Below the pieces are notes generated by a model, which saw nothing but the letters and a program-made list of their open reading frames with translations, did not search any database and was not told the DNA's origin. DNA of 64,000 nucleotides from Streptomyces sp. NBC_00513 (GTDB taxonomy: Bacteria > Actinomycetota > Actinomycetes > Streptomycetales > Streptomycetaceae). The stretch is from positions 6,076,001 to 6,140,000 of the forward strand of contig NZ_CP107845.1 of assembly GCF_041431415.1 (NCBI RefSeq), read 5' to 3'. Of the stretch, positions 17,402 to 26,383 are shown piece by piece. A program made the position numbers and the translations under genes. Position 1 is the first letter of the stretch. Each line of letters opens with the position of its first letter.

Positions 17402-18586
17402 TCAGCCTCTTTGGCTGATCAGGGTGTCGCGCAGGTCGGCGAGCGTCTGGGTCTTGCCGTCCACGGTCAGAGACCAGAAGGTCCACCCATCCACGGTGTC
17501 GTCGCCGGCTGCCATCCGTGCCGCGGACGTGGGCGTGTTCATGGGCTGCCGGAAACACATGATCCTTCCATCCTCCAGCAGGGTCGCCTTGGCAGGGCCC
17601 CGCTTCCCCCGGCCCGTTAGCGCGATCTCGCCCGCGGAGAACGCCGCAGGGGGCAGAGCAGCCACCAGGGTTCGCAGATCGACACGGTGGTCGTCCGCGG
17701 CGGCGGTCGGAGGCTCGGTTCCGCCGCTTGCACCTTCGGCGGCTCCGGCCTCCGCTTCTCCCGCAGGGGGCGCATCGTCTCCCGAGCGGTCGTGGGCGAG
17801 GAGCGCCAGGCGTTCGGCCGATGCGGCTGCCGCGCTCCACTCCGCAGTCGTCTGGGTCAGGCCGTCGATCTGCTTGCGGGCATACTGCGCCACGATGGCG
17901 TCGTCTCTGCGGATGAGGTATAGCTGGACGAGTTCGATCACGCTCCCGATCAAGGTGGACCTGCCCTCCGTGAGCAGGTCGGAGTTGAGCGCGAGCATGC
18001 GTATGGTCTCGTCCACCCGGCAGAGGTCTTGGGCGATCTCGTGGCCAGAGTAGGGCTGTTCGGGTCTGCGTCGGGCGAAGCCTTGTCTATCGAATCCCAC
18101 GAGTTCGGCGTCCTCTGACGCCACGGGATCAAGCAGCACCGGCAGTTCGCGGTCCAGGCTCCCACCCTCCGGCGCGCGTTGCCCGAGCAGGGGGAATCGG
18201 GCTCCCTTGCCTAGTCCGGCGCTCTGATTACCGTAGCGGGCGCCGCCGCTGTTGCAATGGTGGCAGGAAAGACGGTAGTTGGCGGGGTCGTAGGCGAGCC
18301 ACCAGTACCCGCGGTGCTTGGCTTCGCCGGCGACAGCGGACTTCGGCCGGTAGTGGTCGACGTGGTAAGGCGATCGAACGAAGCTGGTCTCGCAGTACCA
18401 GCATTTGTCCATGAGGGCGATCAGCCGTTCGCGGATCGCGTCCTCCCGCCACATCTCGCTGAAAAGAAACTTCTTGTCCGCGTCCACCGCGTCCTCGTGA
18501 AGCTTCTCGAGTTCCTTGGCGGCTCTGTCCGTCCACTGCTGCGGCGGGGTGAGCCTGGTGTTGTCCACGTGACGCACCAGGATCAA
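17402..18586 (-). CDS. HNH endonuclease, PtuB-like (Septu-type effector), with extended C-terminus
   Basis: 394 residues. The HNH/zinc-binding core is intact: C62-x2-C65 (CWYC), HVDHYRPK at 75-82, then YWWLAYDPANYRLSCHHCN with the second Cys pair at 108/111. The order and spacing match PtuB-like nucleases paired with PtuA ATPases in Septu and retron-linked systems. After a low-complexity linker (about residues 260-300) comes an extra domain of about 100 residues of unknown role. The start overlaps the ATPase stop by 4 bp (ATGA), so it is the last gene of a coupled four-gene operon. It is the most likely DNA-cutting component of the system. Confidence 0.8.
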   Translation of the reverse strand: MILVRHVDNTRLTPPQQWTDRAAKELEKLHEDAVDADKKFLFSEMWREDAIRERLIALMDKCWYCETSFVRSPYHVDHYRPKSAVAGEAKHRGYWWLAYDPANYRLSCHHCNSGGARYGNQSAGLGKGARFPLLGQRAPEGGSLDRELPVLLDPVASEDAELVGFDRQGFARRRPEQPYSGHEIAQDLCRVDETIRMLALNSDLLTEGRSTLIGSVIELVQLYLIRRDDAIVAQYARKQIDGLTQTTAEWSAAAASAERLALLAHDRSGDDAPPAGEAEAGAAEGASGGTEPPTAAADDHRVDLRTLVAALPPAAFSAGEIALTGRGKRGPAKATLLEDGRIMCFRQPMNTPTSAARMAAGDDTVDGWTFWSLTVDGKTQTLADLRDTLISQRG

Positions 18587-20226
18587 ACTCCCCGGGTGAA
18601 GCGCTCATCGAAGAGGAAGCGTGCTGTCGTTTCGATTTCCTCGCTCATAGCGTCGCCAGAACGGGCTCGCTCGATGAGTTCCGTGCGTCGCCGGTGTAGT
18701 TCCGCCAGGAATGAGGAGAGCACCGGATCACGGTGCCTGGTGGCGAAGCCCAGTCCGTCGAGCCGGTCGGTCACCTCCTGAAGCTTCTGGCGGGCCGCGG
18801 GGTCATCCTCGGCTACGGGTATGAGGTGGTACTGGGTGTCAATCAGGTCCTGTGTGTGTTCGTCGAGTTGGCTCCGGAGGTGGAACAGGTCCGAGGTGAG
18901 TAGCCCTCCGGCCCCACGGCCGCGCGGGTTGGTGTCCGGGGTGAGCACCGTTGTCTGTCCGTCGGCGCCCGTACCGAGCACTCGGATCTGTTGCCGCAGC
19001 ATGTTCGAGACGAGGAGGGGCTCGTGGGTGGCGGCGATGAACTGCGAGCGCTGCCCGTCGCCGAGCATCCTCTGGACCGACGAATACCAGCGCCTGCTCC
19101 ACTCGGGGTGGAAGTGAGCGTCTGGTTCGTCGAGCAGGAAGAGCGACTCTTGGCCCCGCTGCAGCCGCAGCAGTCCGAGCACAGTGAGGATCTGCTGTTC
19201 TCCGGAGCTCAGTTGGTCCGCCCCGACGACGGAGCCGTCCGCCTTGCAGACGCGCACATCGACGGTCAGGTACCCGGCCATCTGGAGGGTCGACAGGAGC
19301 CCGAACATCGACAGGTCGCTGTCGAAGAGGTTGCGGAGGGCGAGCACGTCGTCGGCGCTGCTCATGGTGAGGGCGAACCCGTCGTCGGGGGTGCCCGCGC
19401 TGTACAGCGGGTCCGAGTCCGGCACCGGTCCGAAGCGTCCGGACGCCGCCGCCTCGGCGAACAGGGCGCGCGGCGGCCCGCCCAGGCCCCAGTACGGGAG
19501 GGCAGACAGCTCCTCCCCCACGGACGCGGGGGCGCGCAGGTGCAGCACGGCGGAGACCACCCCGTCTACCCGGGCCTGTTCCCTCAGATGGTCGCCGAAG
19601 ACGTCCGCCCACTGGGTAGCCAGGGAGAGCAGGACCAACGGGAGCCAATCGGGCGTGCAAAGGAATCCCGGTGTGTACAGCGGGCACGCGATCGGCAGCT
19701 CCAGCTGTTCCGCCCACACCCCGTCCTCGTTCTCCGGCCGGTCCTGCCAGGCGAACCAGGACTCCGTCCACTGCTCGCGCCATGCGGCCAACTCCGCCTC
19801 GGCGAAGTGCACGTGCCGCTCGAACTCAGAGCCCCATGGGACCCTGCCGTGCACCTGGTACCCGAAGACGTGGTCGGGAAGGTGGCGGAGCCAGTCATGA
19901 CGCGGTGTCACGTCGCGCGATCCGGCGGCGTCCGTCACCCACATGACCGGATCCGCCTCGGCGGACGGCTGTACGATCTCGACGGTCGTGTCGCGGAGCT
20001 GGTAGCGCACCTCGTATCCGAAGTCCGAACGGCCCGAATGGCCGAGGGCGCAGCGGTGGAGGGCCCCGAACAGCTCCGCGAGCGCGTGTAGGACCCGGGA
20101 CTTCCCGCCACCGTTGGGGCCGATCAGTACGGCGATGGCCTGCCCCTTGTCGACGGCGTCCTCCAGGTCAAGGGTGAAGTTCCGCAGGCCGCTGTAGTCG
20201 GGCAGCCTCAGCTGGAGCAGCTCCAT
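18583..20226 (-). CDS. AAA/ABC-type ATPase, PtuA-like
   Basis: 547 residues. All motor motifs are present: P-loop IGPNGGGKS (about 35-43), ABC signature QLSSGEQQ, Walker B SLFLLDEPDAHFHPEW and the switch His in FIAATHEP. This is the PtuA/OLD-like ABC ATPase fold; no TOPRIM nuclease domain is seen. The ATG at 20226 was preferred over an in-frame ATG at 20310 because it has a GAGGGGG site and begins directly at the conserved MELLQLRLPDYSGL. It lies 11 bp after the HsdS-HsdM gene and overlaps the HNH gene by 4 bp. PtuA-like proteins are known to assemble with PtuB, and a complex with the HNH protein is expected. Confidence 0.82.
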   Translation of the reverse strand: MELLQLRLPDYSGLRNFTLDLEDAVDKGQAIAVLIGPNGGGKSRVLHALAELFGALHRCALGHSGRSDFGYEVRYQLRDTTVEIVQPSAEADPVMWVTDAAGSRDVTPRHDWLRHLPDHVFGYQVHGRVPWGSEFERHVHFAEAELAAWREQWTESWFAWQDRPENEDGVWAEQLELPIACPLYTPGFLCTPDWLPLVLLSLATQWADVFGDHLREQARVDGVVSAVLHLRAPASVGEELSALPYWGLGGPPRALFAEAAASGRFGPVPDSDPLYSAGTPDDGFALTMSSADDVLALRNLFDSDLSMFGLLSTLQMAGYLTVDVRVCKADGSVVGADQLSSGEQQILTVLGLLRLQRGQESLFLLDEPDAHFHPEWSRRWYSSVQRMLGDGQRSQFIAATHEPLLVSNMLRQQIRVLGTGADGQTTVLTPDTNPRGRGAGGLLTSDLFHLRSQLDEHTQDLIDTQYHLIPVAEDDPAARQKLQEVTDRLDGLGFATRHRDPVLSSFLAELHRRRTELIERARSGDAMSEEIETTARFLFDERFTRGV

Positions 20227-20237
20227 CAGATCCCCCC

Positions 20238-23153
20238 TCAGCCAGACCGGAATGTACGGGCGTCGCGCTGCGGCATGAGCTGCTCCGCGAGCGTGGCGAA
20301 TCGTCGCCACGCGTCCTCCAGCCGCTCGGAGATCTGCTGGGCGATCAGGTGCGGCTCGGGGGTGTCACCCGGTTCCTCCTCGCGCAGGTCGGCGCCGAGG
20401 TCGAGGTTGACGCCGGGCCTGCCGAGGAGCGCGTCCGCGGAGTAGGGCTTGAAGTCCGGTGAGGCGACTCGGGTATCGGGCGCGTGCCCGGGCCGGTACG
20501 CGGCGACGAACGCATTTAGACCGGAGCTCGGGGAATCCGGGGCATCGTCGGCGGTCCCGCGCCCGGTCCGCAGGTCGTAGACCCAAAGGCGTCGGGTGGC
20601 CGGCGATCCGTCAGGGCGGGCCGCGGCCTTCTCGAAGAACAGGACGTTGAGCTTGACTCCCGAGGAGACTCCGGAGAACCCGACGGGTAGGCGGAGCAGG
20701 GTGTGCACGTCGCACTGCTTCAGCAACTGCCTACGTACTTGTTCTCCGGCACCCCCCGTGAAGAGGACGCCGTCCGGTACGACCACGGCAGCCCGGCCAC
20801 CAATCTCCAGCAGAGTGTAGACGTGCTGGAGGAAGTTGAGCTGTTGGTGGCTGGTGGCCGCCCAGAAGTCCGGCCGGGCGATGGCGAGGTCCTCCTCCGT
20901 GCTGGGGAGGCCGGGGGCGCCGGTAGACGGGACCGCCGAGCGCCGCTGGCCCAGGGGCGGATCGGCGAGAACCAAGGTTGCCCGGCGGCGGCCTGGGCGC
21001 ACGGCGAGGGAGTCCCGTACCTCTATGGCCGCCCGGTCTCCGTCGAGGCGCTCGACGCCGTGCAGCAACAGGTTCATGGTGGCGAGGCGCGCCGTCGCGT
21101 CCACCAGTTCCGTCCCCCGGATCGCGCCGTGGGACAGCCGCTCCCGCTGGGTGGGGGAGACACCCGGCGGAAGGTGCCGGGCGATGTGCTCGAAGGACCG
21201 CACCAGGAATCCGCCGGTGCCCGCCGCCGGGTCCAGGATCGTGTCCTCGACGGTTGGACGCGTGCACGAGACGATGGCGTCGACCAAAGCCCGGTGAGTG
21301 AAGTACTGGCCCCCGCCGCCGCGGTGGCGCTGACCGGACCGGGCGAGGAACGCGTCGAAGACCGGAGCGCGCCACTCCGGTCGTTCGTCCCACCACGAAA
21401 GCCCTGCCCCGACCTGCTGGATCAGGTTCTGGAGGTGCACCGGGCGGCGCAAGGTGTTGCGTGCGTTGTGGAAAATCCGGCCGATCACGCCGCCGCGCTC
21501 GCCCAGCTCCGCCAGAAGCGTGCCGTAGTGCCGGGTCAAGTCCGTGCCTTCGAGCAGCGCGAGCTCGTCCCAAGCATCGCGCCCCAGGACGTCGGCGCGG
21601 TTTAGGGGTCGGTTCCGCAACTCCTGCGCCACCTTGAGAAAGAGCAGATACGCCACCTGCTCGACGTACTCCAGGTCCGTGAGGCCGTCGTCGCTAAGCG
21701 GAGGGAAGGAGGACCAGAGCTGCTCGGCCTGGCGCTCGACCTCGGAAGGTCGGTCGACAGGACGTCGGGCGGGCGTCGTCGGCGGCACGGTCACTGCTCC
21801 CTCGGGTCTTTCGTCGTTCTCGCTGCTAGGCGCGGCACCGTGTGGCAGCCTTCCCGCGAGGGCCTGCTCCCGGCAGCCGTCGCGCAGCTGATCCGCCATC
21901 GCTAGGGCTTCCTCGGCCGAGGCCGTGACGGAGCTGAGTCCGCCGTCCCATGCCTCCAAGGAGGCGAGGAGCGCGCCCTGTTCGGCGAGGGGAGGAATGG
22001 GGATGGGGGTTCGCCGCAGCTGGTCGAGCCCCAGGGAGGCCAGGCCGATCGTGTGCCTTGCCGCCCCCCGCAGCCATCCTCGGCCAGCCCCGTTCGTGTA
22101 CAGGGCGAGCAGCCGGGGGTGCAGGGTCTCCCCGGCCATGCGGACCCGTGCCACGTGGTGGTTCGGTACGTATGTGCGGTGCGGGGAGTCCTGCTCCCAT
22201 ACCCGGGCGAGGCCGATACCGTCGGGCCGCCCGCTCAGCACGAACAGGACGTCCCCGGGGCTCAGCCGGTTCGCCTCCGCAGCGTCGGCGTCCATCCGCA
22301 CCGTCGGCATCCGCTTGTGTGCCCACCGCTCGCCCCGGAACTCGGCCGGGCGCAGGGAGCCCACCTCGACCCCATGCGGTTTGTCGGCGCGGCGGCTGTC
22401 CAAAATGGGCCCGCGCACCACGTCGGCCAGCTCGCCGAGGGGAATCCACCGCCATCCCGCCGGGACGGCAGGCAGGGGGCGGTGCGCGGAGGCGGTGGAC
22501 GGCTCCGTGGCCGCGTGCGGCCCGGGGGTGGTGCGGCCGACGATGCCGTGGTCGATTACGAGGGTGCGTAGGTCCTTGATCCGCATCAGCGTGGCGCGGA
22601 CGGCCGCTTCCTCCTCGTCGACGCGGGCCAGCCAAAGGGCGAGGGAGGTCTTGATCCGCTCCTGTTCGGCGAGTGGCGGCAGCGGCAGCCGCACCCGTGC
22701 CAGGTCCCGTGTCGCAATGTGGTGCAGGCCGGATCCCCGGCGGACGGACGACTCGATCTGGCGGCGTACGGCGCTGGACTCCCACGCCAGCACCAGGTAC
22801 TCGGGGTCGATCAGCCGCTCGTCGACCCGCACCCGCACCATGGTGGCGGGGAACGTCATCGGCCCGGTGGCCTCCCGGACCCGGGCCGCCCGCCCGATCC
22901 GCGCGCCGGGCATGCCGTCGCGGCTCATCAGGATGTCACCCGGCTGGATCAGACGGTCGGCTGCTTCCGCCGCCGAGGCCCACATGCCTTCCTGGGACTC
23001 CGAGAGGTCGACTGTCGCCGACCGCAGCGCCGGCAGGCGGAGGACGGGCACACCTCCCGGGACAGCCGGACCTGACCGGCCAGCCGCCAACGGCTCGCGC
23101 AGCAGCCTGTCCAGCGGCACCTCCGTCCAGCTGGGCAGCAGTCCCGCGCTCAT
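20238..23153 (-). CDS. Type I R-M HsdS-HsdM fusion protein
   Basis: 971 residues. Residues 1-440 resemble HsdS: two target-recognition repeats, each ending in a conserved tail (LPLPPLAEQERIKTSL at about 157, IPIPPLAEQGALLASL at about 384). Residues about 470-600 resemble the HsdM N-terminal helical domain, and 610-930 an N6-adenine methyltransferase with motif I DPAAGTGGFL (641). The motif IV segment reads LADPPLG (about 729) where active enzymes usually have NPPF or NPPY, so catalysis is uncertain. S and M in one chain, with S first, is unusual. The start overlaps the HsdR-like stop by 4 bp. Predicted role: sequence-specific DNA recognition for the operon. Confidence 0.82.
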   Translation of the reverse strand: MSAGLLPSWTEVPLDRLLREPLAAGRSGPAVPGGVPVLRLPALRSATVDLSESQEGMWASAAEAADRLIQPGDILMSRDGMPGARIGRAARVREATGPMTFPATMVRVRVDERLIDPEYLVLAWESSAVRRQIESSVRRGSGLHHIATRDLARVRLPLPPLAEQERIKTSLALWLARVDEEEAAVRATLMRIKDLRTLVIDHGIVGRTTPGPHAATEPSTASAHRPLPAVPAGWRWIPLGELADVVRGPILDSRRADKPHGVEVGSLRPAEFRGERWAHKRMPTVRMDADAAEANRLSPGDVLFVLSGRPDGIGLARVWEQDSPHRTYVPNHHVARVRMAGETLHPRLLALYTNGAGRGWLRGAARHTIGLASLGLDQLRRTPIPIPPLAEQGALLASLEAWDGGLSSVTASAEEALAMADQLRDGCREQALAGRLPHGAAPSSENDERPEGAVTVPPTTPARRPVDRPSEVERQAEQLWSSFPPLSDDGLTDLEYVEQVAYLLFLKVAQELRNRPLNRADVLGRDAWDELALLEGTDLTRHYGTLLAELGERGGVIGRIFHNARNTLRRPVHLQNLIQQVGAGLSWWDERPEWRAPVFDAFLARSGQRHRGGGGQYFTHRALVDAIVSCTRPTVEDTILDPAAGTGGFLVRSFEHIARHLPPGVSPTQRERLSHGAIRGTELVDATARLATMNLLLHGVERLDGDRAAIEVRDSLAVRPGRRRATLVLADPPLGQRRSAVPSTGAPGLPSTEEDLAIARPDFWAATSHQQLNFLQHVYTLLEIGGRAAVVVPDGVLFTGGAGEQVRRQLLKQCDVHTLLRLPVGFSGVSSGVKLNVLFFEKAAARPDGSPATRRLWVYDLRTGRGTADDAPDSPSSGLNAFVAAYRPGHAPDTRVASPDFKPYSADALLGRPGVNLDLGADLREEEPGDTPEPHLIAQQISERLEDAWRRFATLAEQLMPQRDARTFRSG

Positions 23154-26044
23154 GCGAGCGCCCTGCTCAGCTCGTCCAGCAGGCGGACACCGCCCTGCTC
23201 GCCGAAGGCTCGCAGGAAGCCCGACGTGCCGCCCCGAAGGGTGAAGGGAACGTTGACCAACGACGTGCTGTCAAAGTGTCCGTCGGCCGCCATCCAGTCC
23301 GCGATGGTCTCCATCCACCAGAGCTGGTCGGGATCGAAGGACCGCCCCCGGCGCTCCTGGCGATCGATCCACGCGTCGAGTCGGTCGAAGACCTGGTCGC
23401 GGTAGGGACGCGGGCGCGGCTCCAGGCCCGCTTCGTACCGGACGAGGGCGAGGAGGTCCACCGGCCCCTTCGGCGTCCGCGGTCGGCGAGGATCCGACAC
23501 GGTGACACCGGCGCGTTCGTAGGCGCTCCAGATCCGCTCAGCCGTCAGGCCGTGAGGCGGCTGAGCCAGGGTTTCGGCCCAGAAGCGAAGGCTCCGAACG
23601 TCCATCTCTGTCATGACCTTCGTGCCGGCGATCAGCTCAGGGTCTGGGCTGTTTCCCGTTCGGAGGAATGACTGCCAGCGCCCCATGATCTCGGTGTCGT
23701 GGATGGGTGCCGGTCCCGGCGCGTCGCACGCGACTTGCCTCCGAACCCGCTTCGGCGCCGTGGACAACCGAGCGGCATGGTGTCGAGAGACGTTGACCGG
23801 ATCCACGACCACACACTGGGTTTTGGTCGACGCGCCGGGGGTGACTGCCCGCAGTTCCGCCAGCGCGACGGGGCGTGTCCCGACCGCGACCATCTGGAAG
23901 TAGCGATCCGCGGACTTGACGTCGCGCAGGAACAGCAGGCATTCGACGGGGGCGATGTCCGTCCCGGTAAGCAAACCCACCACGACGATGACCCGCAGTT
24001 CGACGGTGTTACGGAACTGCAAGAGCCGCAGGTACGGTGATCCGCCTTTGATCGTGACCTTCTGGCAGAATTCGGGTCTTTGCCCGAACACCTCGAGCAC
24101 CGTGGCGACCACCTCGTCCGCATGCCGGTCGTCGGCCGCGTAGACGACGGTCTTGGGCAGCGCCACGTTCCCGGAGCCGGGACTCTCCCGTTCGGGGAAC
24201 ATCGACGGCAGCCCCTCCTTGAACGCCGTCAGCGCGGCATGGAGCGCTTGGCCGCTTAGGACGGAGCGACCCTGACCGAGGGGCCAATCCGCGTCTAGGC
24301 CGAACTCCTCAAGCGTTTCGGCCGCCCGCTTCGGTTGCGTGGGAAGGCCGTCAATGCGGTAGACGGCGACGTCCACGGCTCGGCCGTCTGCGACGGCGTC
24401 CTCGAAGGTGTAGGAGCTGACCAGGTTGTCCTGGAAGACCTCCAGCACTTGGTCGTTCGGGGTGGCCGTCAGGCCGAGCACCGGGGCATCGAAGTAGTCG
24501 AACAGCGCACGCCATCGGGTGGAGGCAGCCCGGTGACAGTCGTCGGCGATCACGAGGTCGAAGGACTCGGGGGGCAGCTCAAAGCGGTAGCGGACTCCAG
24601 ACGCCGATTTCCCCCCGGACAGGGCGTTGTGGAGTCGCTGCACGGTGCTCACTACTACTCCGTGGGACGGCACGGCGTCCGGCCCCAGCCGCCCTACGCG
24701 GTACAGCTCGGTGAACTTCCGACCGTCGTCGCCAGGTCCGGAGTACGCCGCGAAGGTTGCTAGCGCTTGCATTTCGAGTTCTACCCGGTCGACCAGGAAG
24801 AGGATTCGGCGGGCGTGGGCGTAACGCAGCAGGCGGTGGGCCGCGGTGACGGCCGTGACCGCTCGGCCGCCCCCCACGGCGATCTGGACCATGGCCCGGC
24901 GCTCGCCCCGGCGCAGCGAGTTCTCGAATGCCCGCACTGCGTCGTACTGCACCGGCCGGAGGGAGTCCTGGGCATAGCCGTCATCGCCGAGGTCTGGAAG
25001 ACGGTGGCGCACGCGGCCTTGGAACGTCCGCGCTTGGGGGTCGGTCACGGCCTCGCGCAGCCAGAGGGCCACTGTGTCCGGCTGGTGGAAGGTGAAGACC
25101 TCCCGCGGGCGCGGTTCGGGGTCGTCATCGTTCCGGAACAGGACCCGGACGCCGTCGGTGACGTACGCGTAGCGCATCCGCCGCTCCGCGGACCCCGTCA
25201 ACGGGGCGCCGATCTCAGGGGTTCGGGCCATCGCCGCCCGCAGATCACCGCCGCGGGGCCGCACCTCGACGGTACCCACCGGCCGGCCGTCGACGCGGAG
25301 CACGTAGTCCGGTGACGCCGCCCCGTCCGGTTGATCCGTGCCCCGTACCGCGACTCCCCGTGCCGGTAGCTCGTGCGGCGCGTCCGAATCGTTCTGTACG
25401 GTCCATCCCGCCACTGCCAACAGGTCTGCGACGCGCCAGTCCGCCTCCAATAGTTCGGCCCGTGCTCTCAGGGATGTGCGGGTGGCCGTCTCGGCCGGCG
25501 TTCGCTGGTCGAAGCTTCGCCGCAGCACAGGGACGTACTCGTCGAGCAGAGCGACCAAAGTGGTCAGGCTGGTTACCGGTTCCCTCACGGTGACCTGCCG
25601 GTGAAGTGAGCCCGCCGGGGCGTCGTCCCATTCGGCGGGCGGGACGAAGGAGAGGGCGTCACGTACTCCGGTTCGGAGCCGGAAGTACCAGACGCCCAGG
25701 TCAAAGCAGTGCTGTACGAGCCGCATGGCACGGGCCCGGTCGGCCGGTCCGGCCTCGCTGCCGGGCGCAGGCTCGCTGGAGCGGCGCAGTTCAGTCAGTG
25801 CGCGGTGCACCGGACCGGCAGCGGGCTCCGGGCCGAGCAGACGGGCGGACTCCGTGGTCAGCACCGCCGCGAACTGCTGGGCTTGGGCGAGGGCCCGGTC
25901 CGGGTGGGCGTACGCGTCGGCTTCGGCGGCCGCGCCGTATATCAGCAGGAGGGGCTCCAGCGGCAGCAGGAAGCCGAAGTTCGCGGAAGCGGCAGCCAGC
26001 TCCGCGAGAGCGTCGTCGTCGGCTTCCTGGTGCACTCGACCCAC
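23150..26044 (-). CDS. HsdR-like protein with degenerate nuclease and helicase motifs
   Basis: About 964 residues with the layout of a type I restriction R subunit: an N-terminal HEPN-like/alpha-helical region, a PD-(D/E)xK-like domain, then two RecA-like lobes. Key residues have changed: the nuclease ExK reads EVR (VEVRPRGG, about 260); the P-loop GxGKT reads GGGRA (AVGGGRAVTAV, about 391); DEAH/DECH reads DDCH (IADDCHRA, about 501); and QxxGRGTR reads QMVAVGTR (about 717). Motif III LGLTATP is intact. It is probably a non-cutting, non-translocating pseudoenzyme. The GTG at 26044 was chosen for its AGGAG site; TTG at 26098 is also in frame. First gene of the four-gene operon. Confidence 0.78.
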   Translation of the reverse strand: MGRVHQEADDDALAELAAASANFGFLLPLEPLLLIYGAAAEADAYAHPDRALAQAQQFAAVLTTESARLLGPEPAAGPVHRALTELRRSSEPAPGSEAGPADRARAMRLVQHCFDLGVWYFRLRTGVRDALSFVPPAEWDDAPAGSLHRQVTVREPVTSLTTLVALLDEYVPVLRRSFDQRTPAETATRTSLRARAELLEADWRVADLLAVAGWTVQNDSDAPHELPARGVAVRGTDQPDGAASPDYVLRVDGRPVGTVEVRPRGGDLRAAMARTPEIGAPLTGSAERRMRYAYVTDGVRVLFRNDDDPEPRPREVFTFHQPDTVALWLREAVTDPQARTFQGRVRHRLPDLGDDGYAQDSLRPVQYDAVRAFENSLRRGERRAMVQIAVGGGRAVTAVTAAHRLLRYAHARRILFLVDRVELEMQALATFAAYSGPGDDGRKFTELYRVGRLGPDAVPSHGVVVSTVQRLHNALSGGKSASGVRYRFELPPESFDLVIADDCHRAASTRWRALFDYFDAPVLGLTATPNDQVLEVFQDNLVSSYTFEDAVADGRAVDVAVYRIDGLPTQPKRAAETLEEFGLDADWPLGQGRSVLSGQALHAALTAFKEGLPSMFPERESPGSGNVALPKTVVYAADDRHADEVVATVLEVFGQRPEFCQKVTIKGGSPYLRLLQFRNTVELRVIVVVGLLTGTDIAPVECLLFLRDVKSADRYFQMVAVGTRPVALAELRAVTPGASTKTQCVVVDPVNVSRHHAARLSTAPKRVRRQVACDAPGPAPIHDTEIMGRWQSFLRTGNSPDPELIAGTKVMTEMDVRSLRFWAETLAQPPHGLTAERIWSAYERAGVTVSDPRRPRTPKGPVDLLALVRYEAGLEPRPRPYRDQVFDRLDAWIDRQERRGRSFDPDQLWWMETIADWMAADGHFDSTSLVNVPFTLRGGTSGFLRAFGEQGGVRLLDELSRALA

Positions 26045-26165
26045 GTTCCCTTCACTCCTCGTCAGCGTCACCGGCGACCTTGGCGCGGCGTCGATCAAGC
26101 ACCCAAATCTAACGCCTCGGGTCCGGGCCCCGTGCCCTTCGGGTGAGGACCGCTAGCCAACGTAT

Positions 26166-26181
26166 GTCAGGCGTACCTGAC
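26166..26181. promoter_or_regulatory. Palindrome GTCAGG-CGTA-CCTGAC upstream of the type I/Septu operon
   Basis: Perfect 16-bp inverted repeat in the 285-bp gap before the operon (26099-26383), about 120 bp upstream of the chosen start. It is a likely operator. No regulator gene is adjacent, so the cognate factor is unknown. Confidence 0.4.
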
Positions 26182-26383
26182 GCTGCGGATTGCCCTTGTC
26201 CGTCTCCGCGAACTCCGTCAGGCCAATCCCCGGCTATCCGGATTGCGGCGCGCACCAGCCCCGGTGCGCCGTGGTCATCGCTTCTGGGATGACCACGGCG
26301 GCTGGAGCGCCAGCGAGGCGAGCAGAGGTCGGCCGTGACTGGTCCGTCTCGCTGGCAGCCCGACATCCTTTACGGACGACCTA

